Shown one piece after another: positions 17,796-24,784 of a stretch of 64,000 bases of DNA. The notes beneath the pieces were generated by a model that did no database searches, was not told the origin of the DNA, and saw only the letters and a program-made list of their open reading frames with translations. The stretch's first letter is position 1; every line of letters begins with the position of its first letter. Where the stretch lies: contig JAYVZE010000179.1 in the NCBI GenBank assembly GCA_043783625.1, positions 4,535 to 68,534 of the forward strand, read 5' to 3'. The position numbers were made by a program, and so were the translations under genes. The DNA comes from JAFDVL01 sp043783625. Lineage in GTDB: Bacteria > Acidobacteriota > Blastocatellia > RBC074.

Positions 17796-18191
17796 TTACG
17801 CGTAGTCAGGGAATTCAATCCCTAATTGTTCCATCACCACTGTCAACGTGACGCCACGCAATTGAGCTAATTGAGCTAGTGATTTCATCCGTTTGACATG
17901 TAAGGCTTCAAGACGTTGCTGCAAGATCAACAATTCCTGATATTCATCAGCGGTGAGCGTTTCTTCTGTTCGCTTTTCACCTAATTCTACGAGCCTCTTT
18001 CGTTCTACTTGAGATAATGATTGATTGATCGTAGCAAAGAGTGCCGATTCGTCAGCCTTGAGTATTGGCGCATGGCGACGCGCACGAAAGGCTGTCACTT
18101 CATCAGCGAAACGATCTAGTTCCGCGAGGCTTAATTGCTCAATGACTTGCGAGAGCTGTGGATTTGAGATTTGCTGAATATTTTGCGCCAT
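17796..18191 (-). CDS. Small helical protein preceding the HNH remnant
   Basis: This 131-residue protein is largely alpha-helical and charged (ADEVTAFRARRHAP, LSQVERKRLVELGEKR, LTADEYQELLILQQRLEALHVKRMKSLAQLAQLRG). It ends 5 bases before the start of the broken HNH gene, so the two formed an operon. The pairing of such helical proteins with small HNH nucleases is common in cyanobacteria and other phyla, but the role is unknown. It might be a regulator or partner of the nuclease. Confidence 0.7.
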   Translation of the reverse strand: MAQNIQQISNPQLSQVIEQLSLAELDRFADEVTAFRARRHAPILKADESALFATINQSLSQVERKRLVELGEKRTEETLTADEYQELLILQQRLEALHVKRMKSLAQLAQLRGVTLTVVMEQLGIEFPDYA

Positions 18192-18293
18192 AAGAAGTTT
18201 CTCCTTATCGCTGGCATGCTCTCATGCACAGGGAGCACAAATCAATAACGTTTCAAAAACAATGACGAATTTGATTGATCCGCGCTGATTCTT

Positions 18294-19523
18294 TTATCCC
18301 TTCACACACACCACCTGCTTCAACGTATGCGCAATTTCCACCAAATCATGTTGCGCATTCATCACCGCTTCGATGTCTTTGTACGCCGCCGGAGTTTCGT
18401 CAATCACGTCTTCGTCCTTTCGGCATTCAACGCCTTCGGTAGCTTTCGCGTGATCCGCTGTAGTGAATCTGCGCTTGGCTTCGTTGCGCGACATCGCACG
18501 ACCTGCGCCGTGGCTGCACGAATTGAAGCTTTCGGGATTTCCAAGTCCGCGCACGATGTATGAACGTGCGCCCATCGAACCGGGAATAATCCCGTAATCG
18601 CCGAGCGCGGCACGTACTGCGCCTTTGCGCGTCACCAGCACTTCTTCGCCGTAATGCGTTTCGCGGGCGACGTAGTTGTGATGGCAATTGACGACTTGCA
18701 ATTCGGCTTTGAATGGCTTCACTTCGCCGCTGTCCGTGATGGCGTCAATTAATTGTTCCATCATCAGCTTGCGGTTGTACATCGCAAAATCCTGCGCCCA
18801 ACTGACGGCGTGAACGTAATCATCGAAATGCTCCGTGCCTTCGTTGAAGTACGCGAGGTCTTTGTCAGGCAAATTCGCAATATGATTTCGCATATCGTTT
18901 TTCGCCATTTCAATGAAGAACGTGCCGATGCGATTGCCTACGCCGCGTGATCCGCTGTGCAACATGAACCAGACTTTATCGGATTCATCGAGGCAGACTT
19001 CAATAAAATGATTTCCACTACCAAGCGTACCCAGGTGATTGATCGTATTGCCACGATCCAGCTTCGGAAATTTTTCGCAAATTTCTCTGTAGCCAATTTC
19101 CAACTGCGCCCATACACCTTTTTGACGTTTCGGGATTTCTCCCCATCCGCCCTTATCGCGCCGTCCACCGTGATCGGTACGCCCGTGCGGAATCGCTTGT
19201 TCAATCGCCTTACGAATCTTGCGGAGGTTGTCCGGCAAATCATTTGCGGTCAATGAAGTCTGTATTGCGGCGAGTCCACAGCCAATATCAACACCAACAG
19301 AAGCTGGGATAATCGCAGCCTTCGTTGCAATCACGCTGCCGATAGTGGCTCCAATTCCGAGATGTACGTCTGGCATTGCGGCTACCCATTTGAAAACAAT
19401 CGGTAGCTTGGCGATATTTTGCAGTTGACGTTTTGCTTCATCTTCCATCTTGACGCCTTTTGTCCAGGCTTTGATGGGAACGCTGTTGGTTGTTTCGATG
19501 AGGTTGTATGTTGTGTTTGCCAT
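18294..19523 (-). CDS. rtcB: RNA-splicing ligase RtcB
   Basis: RtcB joins RNA 2',3'-cyclic phosphate or 3'-phosphate ends to 5'-OH ends with GTP and Mn(II). The 409-residue protein has the metal and guanylate-site motifs: MPDVHLGIGATIGSV, SVGVDIGCGLAA (metal Cys), LGTLGSGNHFIEV, LHSGSRGVGN, QVVNCHHNYV and CSHGAGRAMSR with the catalytic His. It ends at the usual short C-terminus. The LAGLIDADG gene ends 16 bases before its start, so it lies at the promoter-distal end of the TROVE and Y-RNA cluster. No rtcA or archease gene is in the window. Confidence 0.95.
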   Translation of the reverse strand: MANTTYNLIETTNSVPIKAWTKGVKMEDEAKRQLQNIAKLPIVFKWVAAMPDVHLGIGATIGSVIATKAAIIPASVGVDIGCGLAAIQTSLTANDLPDNLRKIRKAIEQAIPHGRTDHGGRRDKGGWGEIPKRQKGVWAQLEIGYREICEKFPKLDRGNTINHLGTLGSGNHFIEVCLDESDKVWFMLHSGSRGVGNRIGTFFIEMAKNDMRNHIANLPDKDLAYFNEGTEHFDDYVHAVSWAQDFAMYNRKLMMEQLIDAITDSGEVKPFKAELQVVNCHHNYVARETHYGEEVLVTRKGAVRAALGDYGIIPGSMGARSYIVRGLGNPESFNSCSHGAGRAMSRNEAKRRFTTADHAKATEGVECRKDEDVIDETPAAYKDIEAVMNAQHDLVEIAHTLKQVVCVKG

Positions 19524-19539
19524 ATTTTTGTACTTCTAG

Positions 19540-20313
19540 CTAACCATTCCGTAGCCGCCATAATCTCAGGCTGATACTTTTTTCGCTACGACCAAGCACT
19601 GTCATTGATTCCTTGATTAAATGACTAAGAATGAACGAGTCTTCTTCAGAAGACCAAAATTTTCGATTATCAATTTTTTTCATTGAATGAGGTCTGACCC
19701 ATTCAGTCACTTGTCTGGCTTTCTCAATTTTTCGAGGTAATCCAAGACACCCTTTGTAATACATTGACGCCGTGAGAACTTGAGCATCTTCTTTGTAAAC
19801 AGCTACGTTATAGACACCATCTCTAATGTTCCTTGAAGTGGTTTTTAATTTGCCCGTAACTTCTTCAATAAAACTGATGAAGCCTTTAGCCAGTGCCGTG
19901 CTATCGGTTGTGAGTGATAAGAACGGAAATCCATTTGCAGTTAAGCCCAAAGCACCATCTGCATCAATTATCCCACGATAATAATCAAGCTTAGAGAAGT
20001 TAACTTGTGGTGGAGCGATTACACTGGACTTTTGCCCTTCTGGCATTCCAAGCGCAATAAGCTGTTGGCGAAACTCAAAGCTATAAACTGTCCATTGTGC
20101 TGACTTATAAGCATCCTTAAAGTTCGTCTTTCTCGTTCGCTCCGTGACGGATGAGAAATAAGGAATCAGCTCTGCAAACTTTTCTAGGAGACATTTATCC
20201 TGCCAGCCAAGTTCAATTGCTAACGATCCTTTCTGTCCTTTGATTCGACGTAAGTGACCATCGGCTTGGATAAAGCCGAAAAGATACGCATATTGAGGGC
20301 TGCTCAAGTTCAT
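19540..20313 (-). CDS. Free-standing LAGLIDADG homing endonuclease
   Basis: This is a 257-residue protein with two LAGLIDADG helices: YLFGFIQADGHLRR near residue 9 and YYRGIIDADGALG near residue 113. The acidic catalytic residues are present in both. The C-terminus (SSEEDSFILSHLI to SEKSISLRLWRLRNG) looks like a Myb/SANT-type DNA-binding helix set. It is not inside an intron or intein: rtcB starts 16 bases downstream and is intact. It may be a selfish gene that inserted into the operon, or one that has been co-opted. Confidence 0.85.
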   Translation of the reverse strand: MNLSSPQYAYLFGFIQADGHLRRIKGQKGSLAIELGWQDKCLLEKFAELIPYFSSVTERTRKTNFKDAYKSAQWTVYSFEFRQQLIALGMPEGQKSSVIAPPQVNFSKLDYYRGIIDADGALGLTANGFPFLSLTTDSTALAKGFISFIEEVTGKLKTTSRNIRDGVYNVAVYKEDAQVLTASMYYKGCLGLPRKIEKARQVTEWVRPHSMKKIDNRKFWSSEEDSFILSHLIKESMTVLGRSEKSISLRLWRLRNG

Positions 20314-20356
20314 GTGATTTATTTAGAAATCGGAAGCGCGACAGGGCTGCGAGAAA

Positions 20357-21286
20357 TCATAATATTTCTGCCGTATAGTCTTCGTCAATTTCTTCTGCAA
20401 TCTCTCTGAGGTCATCAATATGCTTTTTTATGAAGAATATGAAAATCTCTGCGTCTTCGTTATTGAGCTTCGATGTACTCGGTGATGAGAAATATTCCTT
20501 TAGCGCGTTAAGCGGATACAAAATACGGCGAACCTCATATTCAACGGTATCATGAGCCTCAAGTATCCCTCGCCTAGTCATCTCATCTCTGAACTTTGTT
20601 AGTACATTAGAAATAAGCTCAACGTGCATTCCTCCATATTCTGTGAGTGTATCCTTCCCAATACTTTCATAAATTTTCTCGAAGTAGTAACCCAAGGTTT
20701 GCGGGAAAATATGAGCGAGCTTCACTTCTCTATATGTTTGACGGTGTTCCATTTCCTCTTCCTTTAGTTTCTCTATTACATTCTTGAGTGTCGCGTTTAA
20801 GATTTCAGTTTGAGATTTAATCAACTCCAGCACGTCAACCGTAATATACTTGTTAGTGCCATCTGAATAATTGGTCATCAAGTCGAATGTTGTGTGACTC
20901 ATGGAAATCCTAGATATGAAATTAAAGGATTTGTCCTTGCCTCGTTTTGTCGGATGCCCAACAGAATTATTTCTGATTTCTCGAATCTCATTTAGTTTTT
21001 CATCTGGCGTATACGGAATAGTTAACGCTTCAGCAAGATGCTCGACGGCATCTTGCTGAACGAACAAAACTTGGAGGATACCGTAAAGGATCAAGTACTT
21101 TTTGCCATGATCGTCAGGTTCTTCACTCTCTTCATACGCTCTTACAGCAAGTGTCGTATCGCCAATTACATCAAGCGAGCTGCACAACTTACTCCATCTA
21201 GCTGTATTTTGTAGCAGTATGTGCTGTTTTCTTGGGTTATTAATCAAATCGCGTATTTGCGACTCTAATTCATGCGTATTACTCAT
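20357..21286 (-). CDS. Possible HEPN-domain protein
   Basis: This 309-residue protein is mainly helical. Around residue 103, EIREIRNNSVGHPTKRG contains R-N-x4-H, the form of the HEPN RNase motif (RN followed by His). The flanking helices LTIPYTPDEKLNEIREIR and the preceding YGILQVLFVQQDAVEHLAEAL match the layout of HEPN-like domains. The second half is charged, with coiled-coil-like KEEEMEHRQTYREVKL. It lies directly before the homing endonuclease and rtcB and may supply an RNA-cleaving toxin or sensor activity. The assignment is motif-based only. Confidence 0.5.
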   Translation of the reverse strand: MSNTHELESQIRDLINNPRKQHILLQNTARWSKLCSSLDVIGDTTLAVRAYEESEEPDDHGKKYLILYGILQVLFVQQDAVEHLAEALTIPYTPDEKLNEIREIRNNSVGHPTKRGKDKSFNFISRISMSHTTFDLMTNYSDGTNKYITVDVLELIKSQTEILNATLKNVIEKLKEEEMEHRQTYREVKLAHIFPQTLGYYFEKIYESIGKDTLTEYGGMHVELISNVLTKFRDEMTRRGILEAHDTVEYEVRRILYPLNALKEYFSSPSTSKLNNEDAEIFIFFIKKHIDDLREIAEEIDEDYTAEIL

Positions 21287-21539
21287 AAATAATTTTATTA
21301 GACTCGAACCGACAACCGTCTTGCGACGTACAGATAGTTTGGAAAACGCGATTCCCTTGCTTGTTTTTCCCCGCCTGAAAAATCAGGCCGCTATAGGTTC
21401 TGCCTCAACCTCTATCCGTGACCGCCACACAATCGTTTTTGGTGCGCCTCTTCCTTTTCGGCGACGCGAGCGTATTGTCATCGTTTTAGATAATTCATCA
21501 ATCTTTTTTTCAAACGGCAGGCATTCAGCCTCCCTTGTT

Positions 21540-21720
21540 TTCAAGCCCCGAAGTGGGCGAGATACAATAGCCCAGGGCATCGCCCTGGGTGAATGATACC
21601 GTGAGCCACAAGCCCTGCAAGGGCGAGATACCAATCAATTATTTCGCCCATTCAGGGCTTGCAAAATATTTATTGTGCTTCCCAGGGCGATGCCCTGGGC
21701 TATTGCATCCCGCTCTTTCA
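21540..21720. repeat. Nested inverted repeats (CCCAGGGCNNNGCCCTGGG type)
   Basis: CCCAGGGCATCGCCCTGGG near 21571-21589 and CCCAGGGCGATGCCCTGGG near 21682-21700 are themselves palindromic and face each other around AGCCCTGCAAGGGCG and CCATTCAGGGCTTGC. The stretch is non-coding. Similar word families of this style fill other gaps in the window. The remainder of the 21287-21539 gap shows no convincing gene. Confidence 0.6.
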
Positions 21721-21768
21721 GAGCTTTAAGGCGACACTTCTACGCAATGAAAATATTTCAATCATTCC

Positions 21769-22010
21769 CTAAAAATAATGGTCGCGCTGTGATCCGTCGT
21801 AACGTCCGGCGCGCAGGCAACAGTTTTTGAAACCGACGATTCGAACCGCAGGGACAAGGATCATTACGACCGAGTTTTTCGAGTAGCTCTTTGTCGCCGT
21901 GAACGATGCGGATGCCGCGTTTGACGTTGGTTTCAGAAGGGAATCCCCGTCTGCGTTTGCTGGTTCGTTCGCTGAAAAAAGGATTCGTCGAAATTAGTTA
22001 TTCTTGCCAT
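21769..22010 (-). pseudogene. Decayed SEC-C motif metal-binding protein
   Basis: The minus strand reads NPFFSERTSKRRRGFPSETNVKRG, then LEKLGRNDPCPCGSNRRF (the SEC-C zinc motif start), and after a frame change GRYDGSQRDHYF to a TAG at 21769. The family continuation NCCLRAG is in the other frame, so a one-base slip near 21828 broke it. A second frame change separates it from the nearest ATG (22010). It lies downstream of the Y-RNA-like array on the same strand. The parental family is a short protein of about 80 residues. Confidence 0.7.
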
Positions 22011-22039
22011 ATCAACCTCAATTTTTTGTGTGTCGCGCA

Positions 22040-22128
22040 GAACGAACTATATTCAGAGTTCGCGCTCTTGCGTGTTTCATTTGTAGCGTGAAGTAAAACC
22101 ACGCTGAAGCGTGAACTCCGAACGCCTG
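22040..22128. repeat. Palindromic intergenic repeat
   Basis: CACGCTGAAGCGTG (22101-22114) is a palindrome, and AGTTCGCGCTCTTGCGTG to its left pairs with CACGCTGAAGCGTGAACT, forming a longer hairpin. It sits between the SEC-C remnant and the first downstream Y-RNA-like unit. No gene or tRNA-like unit was found in it. Confidence 0.5.
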
Positions 22129-22151
22129 ATTTTCAAAGAATTCAATTAACA

Positions 22152-22273
22152 CGGCGACAAGGATTTGAGAAACGTTTTTTGAGCTATTGCTGTTACCAGC
22201 AAGCGGAAATTGAATCCGCAACCTTCCGTATCGCTACGGACGCTCTACCATGTAGTTCCTCTGGCATTCGCCG
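22152..22273 (-). ncRNA. Y-RNA-like gene, unit D, tRNA-like domain opened in the D-loop
   Basis: The RNA starts CGGCGAATGCCAG and ends CCTTGTCGCCG, so CGGCGA pairs with TCGCCG as in the other units. Inside, in order: GGTAGAGC (D-stem 3' strand), a stem TCCGTA/TACGGA capped by GCGA, a T-arm GCGGA-TTCAATT-TCCGC, an acceptor-like stem TTGCTG/CAGCAA closed by GTAA, then TAGCTC (D-stem 5' strand). This is a tRNA shape permuted so that its ends lie in the D-loop, with tetraloops in place of the anticodon loop and acceptor end. It is the last unit of the array. Confidence 0.75.
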
Positions 22274-22280
22274 ATGGATG

Positions 22281-22347
22281 AGTTTCGAGTTTTGGGTTTT
22301 GAGTTTCGCGGTACATTCCTCGAAACCTAAAACTTGAAACTCGAAAC
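22281..22347. repeat. Short-word hairpin between Y-RNA-like units C and D
   Basis: Left words (GTTTCGAG, TTTTGGG, TTTTGAG, TTTCG) mirror right words (CGAAAC, CTAAAAC, TTGAAAC, TCGAAAC), making a long imperfect hairpin. It may act as a terminator or processing signal between RNA units, but the same style of hairpin occurs after unrelated genes elsewhere. Confidence 0.6.
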
Positions 22348-22351
22348 AAAT

Positions 22352-22481
22352 TTAATGACGACAAGTGAGTGTGAAACGTTGTTGTTGCTCTATCTCCTGA
22401 GCTACTGCGCTTTCACGCAGGCAGGGATTCGCACCCTGCGACCCACAAGTTAGATGTAGTTCCACTAGCATTCGTCACTAA
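22352..22481 (-). ncRNA. Y-RNA-like gene, unit C, permuted tRNA-like domain
   Basis: Terminal arms TTAGTGACGA and TCGTCATTAA pair over 10 positions with one G-U. The 5' arm continues CGAATGC and GGAACTACAT and the 3' arm carries AACGTTTCAC and TTGTCG, blocks shared with units B and D. The body has a T-arm (GCAGGG-TGCGAAT-CCCTGC), an acceptor-like stem CTGCGT/GCGCAG closed by the tetraloop GAAA, and a D-arm GCTC-AGGAGATA-GAGC. T-arm before acceptor before D-arm is the YrlA-type order, a circular permutation of tRNA. Confidence 0.82.
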
Positions 22482-22485
22482 GATA

Positions 22486-22545
22486 GTTTCGAGTTTCGAG
22501 TTTTGGGTTTCGAGGTGCTCTCCCCGAAACGCAAAACTCGAAACT
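22486..22545. repeat. Short-word hairpin between Y-RNA-like units B and C
   Basis: GTTTCGAGTTTCGAGTTTTG faces CAAAACTCGAAAC around GGTTTCGAGGTGCTCTCC and CCGAAACG, forming a long hairpin of repeated words like the one at 22281-22347. Confidence 0.6.
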
Positions 22546-22551
22546 AAATTT

Positions 22552-22688
22552 TTACGACGACAAGAAGTGATGAAACGTTTTCGCGCTCTACTACTGAGCT
22601 ACTGCCCCATAAGTTTGGTGGAGCAGGCGGGATTCGCACCCGCGACCTAGTCATTGAAAGATGTAGTTCCATCGGGCATTCGTCGTAA
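22552..22688 (-). ncRNA. Y-RNA-like gene, unit B, permuted tRNA-like domain with embedded CCA
   Basis: TTACGACGA (5' end) pairs perfectly with TCGTCGTAA (3' end). CGAATGCCC, GGAACTACAT, AACGTTTCATCAC and TTGTCG match the other units. The body has AGGTC, a T-arm GCGGG-TGCGAAT-CCCGC, then CTGCTCC followed by ACCA, a short linker, GGGGCAG (pairing with CTGCTCC as an acceptor stem), and a canonical D-arm TAGCTC-AGTAGTA-GAGC. The internal A-CCA exactly at the tRNA 3' position is striking and suggests descent from a real tRNA gene. The order is permuted as in YrlA. Confidence 0.85.
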
Positions 22689-22751
22689 GTTAGTTAAAAG
22701 TGATGAGCAATGAGTGATGAGTTTTTTCTCAAAACTCGGAGCTATTTTTTA

Positions 22752-22844
22752 TGGCGACAAAATCGGTGAGAGTTCTCCCCCGTAAATGGAGGAGGCGGGG
22801 GTCGAACCCGCTATAACCAATGTACTCCCAACCAGCATTCGCCA
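22752..22844 (-). ncRNA. Y-RNA-like gene, unit A (first after the TROVE gene)
   Basis: TGGCGA at the 5' end pairs with TCGCCA at the 3' end. CGAATGCTGG, GGAGTACAT and TTTTGTCG correspond to blocks in the other units. The body has a T-arm GCGGG-TTCGACC-CCCGC with a canonical loop, then CTCCTCC and GGGGGAG as an acceptor-like stem around ATTTAC. The D-arm is weak or absent (GAGAACTCTC). It begins 91 bases after the TROVE stop on the same strand, so it may be processed from the same transcript. Confidence 0.78.
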
Positions 22845-22851
22845 GGATGTA

Positions 22852-22944
22852 AAGTCTATCGAGTCTGTTGAGTCCATAGAGTCTGGCGAGTCACTTGTCG
22901 TGACGACTCCAAAGACTCTACGGACTCTAAGACTTCATAGACTC
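22852..22944. repeat. GAGTC-word hairpin at the 3' end of the TROVE gene
   Basis: Words of the type GAGTCTGTTGAGTCC and AGAGTCTGGCGAGTC on the left mirror GACTCCAAAGACTC and GGACTCTAAGACTT on the right. The hairpin overlaps the last few codons of the TROVE gene and ends just before unit A, so it may be a terminator or processing site. Confidence 0.6.
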
Positions 22945-24488
22945 ACATTTTCAATCACGCCGATCCAATGATCTGCGCCGATTTTTCCGCTGGCGAATTC
23001 GGCAATGACTTCAAAAACCTGATCGGAAAATCCGCCAATGTTCATGATGTCGGTGCTTTCTTTCGCCTGCGTAGTTCCGTACGGTTGAATGTCAATGCAT
23101 ACCATTTTGGCGTTAGCATTACGCGCTTTGAACTGCTTCCATTCTTCCATCGTCTGCGTTGCGCCGTAGCGTTTTGAATCTACCCACGATTCGTTATCCG
23201 AAACGTAGATGATTAAATCTCCGCTGGCTTTGCGTTTGTTCAGTGCTGCCAACGGTGCGCTGCAATTGGTTCCACCTGAAGGCAGGTTCGCCAATTTCTG
23301 TGCATTCGTCATCACACTGTCACGCGGATTCAACGTAGCTTTCACCACTTCGTCCGAGAACGGAATGACTTCAGCATTTGGATTTTTGCGCAGGATCGCA
23401 GCAGCTACGAGAGCAGCTACGTCAATGCAACGAACCTTGCTGGTTGCGCCTTTGCGATGACCAGTCACGGGGGATTGCATCGAGCCTGACACGTCAGGGC
23501 AAACATAAATTTTGCCGTTGAATTCAGGCACGTTGCTGATGGAAATTTCCATCGCATCCTGCAATGCTTCACGCACGACAGCAGGAACGTCTTCACTGGC
23601 GTTTGTGTACGCCGTCATTAACTGATACGGGAACACGCGAGCTTTTTTAATGGCGTGAGAATCACGTAAGCGATTCGCAATCAATTCAGGCATTCCGTCC
23701 TGCGAGAAAACGTCGTGACGCAGAAACGTATTCAGATTCATGCGCGTCATTTGCCACGGTGCGGTTCGCGCAATTGCAGCCCATTCGTATTTGCTGAGTT
23801 CAAGCGAAGTCAACATTTGGAATGGCACATTCGGAATTTCCGCACGATCCCCCTGTTTGAATTTTTCGTAAGTTTTCACCAGCGCAGGCAATTCGTCAGC
23901 GTTGATGTCGCGTCCGATGAAATATCCAAATAATGCCTCACGGCTTTTGCTGTTGGGCGTTGGATGAATCATCTTCACAATGTCAGCGAACGAAGGCGCA
24001 GCTCCGATGGAAGCTTTGAAAACAGCTTCGTCATCGCGTGAAGCGAACCATTCGCGGATCAAACGTTTTGGTGCAGAGCCGAGCGATTTACGACCAACCA
24101 CACCAGAGCGCAAAATTTGCACAAAGGTGCGCAGCATTTTCCCGCTATCAATGACACGTGGAAAAATTGCTTCGAGTAACTTCACGTCACGCATGGCGAG
24201 GATGGCGCACAGCAACGCGGGCATATCTTTCATGAAGCCGCGCTGACGCGCAAAAATTGCCGTTTGCGCAATGAATTTCGGTTCAAGTTCCTGACAAAGC
24301 GCAATCACTTTGGCAAGCTGTTCTTCGGCCTCGGCGTAAAAAGTCGAATTCAAACACCCGGTCGCAGCGTACTGCGCGAGCATCTGTTTGGGCGTGAAGG
24401 TGTATGCCTGACCGCACGCTTCGTTGACAGTATCGGTTTTCGGCAGTAACTTACCGATGATTGAAGTAAACAAATTCTTGTTTGCCAT
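22935..24488 (-). CDS. rsr: Ro60/Rsr ortholog, TROVE and vWA domains
   Basis: Ro60 proteins are ring-shaped RNA-binding proteins that bind Y RNAs and misfolded or damaged RNA. In bacteria Rsr works with YrlA and PNPase in RNA decay. The 517-residue protein has the HEAT-like TROVE ring at about 10-340 (AYTFTPKQMLAQYAATGCLNSTFY, FARQRGFMKDMPALL, VVGRKSLGSAPKRLIREWF) and a vWA domain at about 345-510 with the MIDAS motif CPDVSGSMQSP and a GGTNCSAPL threonine loop. A sigma-54 promoter lies upstream and four Y-RNA-like genes lie downstream, which strongly supports its role as their partner. Confidence 0.93.
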   Translation of the reverse strand: MANKNLFTSIIGKLLPKTDTVNEACGQAYTFTPKQMLAQYAATGCLNSTFYAEAEEQLAKVIALCQELEPKFIAQTAIFARQRGFMKDMPALLCAILAMRDVKLLEAIFPRVIDSGKMLRTFVQILRSGVVGRKSLGSAPKRLIREWFASRDDEAVFKASIGAAPSFADIVKMIHPTPNSKSREALFGYFIGRDINADELPALVKTYEKFKQGDRAEIPNVPFQMLTSLELSKYEWAAIARTAPWQMTRMNLNTFLRHDVFSQDGMPELIANRLRDSHAIKKARVFPYQLMTAYTNASEDVPAVVREALQDAMEISISNVPEFNGKIYVCPDVSGSMQSPVTGHRKGATSKVRCIDVAALVAAAILRKNPNAEVIPFSDEVVKATLNPRDSVMTNAQKLANLPSGGTNCSAPLAALNKRKASGDLIIYVSDNESWVDSKRYGATQTMEEWKQFKARNANAKMVCIDIQPYGTTQAKESTDIMNIGGFSDQVFEVIAEFASGKIGADHWIGVIENVSL

Positions 24489-24575
24489 AACGTGTAAATC
24501 TCCTCTTCGGACAATATTTGCCAGGACAATTTTTTAAGGAATTTCCCGGCTTGTTCATTCCGACGCTGTTAGTAA

Positions 24576-24591
24576 TGCGAGAGCCGTGCCA
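24576..24591 (-). promoter_or_regulatory. Sigma-54 promoter of the TROVE/Y-RNA/rtcB cluster
   Basis: The minus strand reads TGGCACGGCTCTCGCA, which matches the -24/-12 consensus TGGCACG-N4-TTGCW at all positions but one (TC for TT). Transcription would start near 24565, about 77 bases before the TROVE ATG. RtcR, encoded at 26656-28257, is a sigma-54 activator, which makes this the expected target. Confidence 0.8.
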
Positions 24592-24784
24592 GAATGATTC
24601 TGAATGGATTTGATAACGGTAAAGCATTGATAAAAAACAGGATGAGGATAAATAGCGGATTTGCACAGTAAAAACTCTAAGCGTGAAATTGATTTTAAAA
24701 GATAAGAAATTAGATTATATTCTAAGGCTGAACGATGCGATGAATTATGATTCGTGTTCAGTATAGATTTGAAAGGAACCCCGC

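Noticed and set aside
21300..21340. Possible fifth tRNA-like unit before the HEPN-like gene (minus strand GGTTGTCGGTTCGAGTC)
   Set aside because: It has a T-loop-like word but no closing stem, no acceptor and none of the conserved Y-RNA ends; at best a remnant.
21383..21634. Minus-strand ORF ending VWRSRIEVEAEPIAA
   Set aside because: The first half runs through palindromic repeat DNA and there is no ribosome site; the last 45 residues look protein-like but support is too weak to call a gene.
22786..22971. Plus-strand ORF starting MEEAGVEPAIT
   Set aside because: It is the antisense reading of the T-arm and acceptor of Y-RNA-like unit A, a well-known source of false proteins opposite tRNA-like genes.
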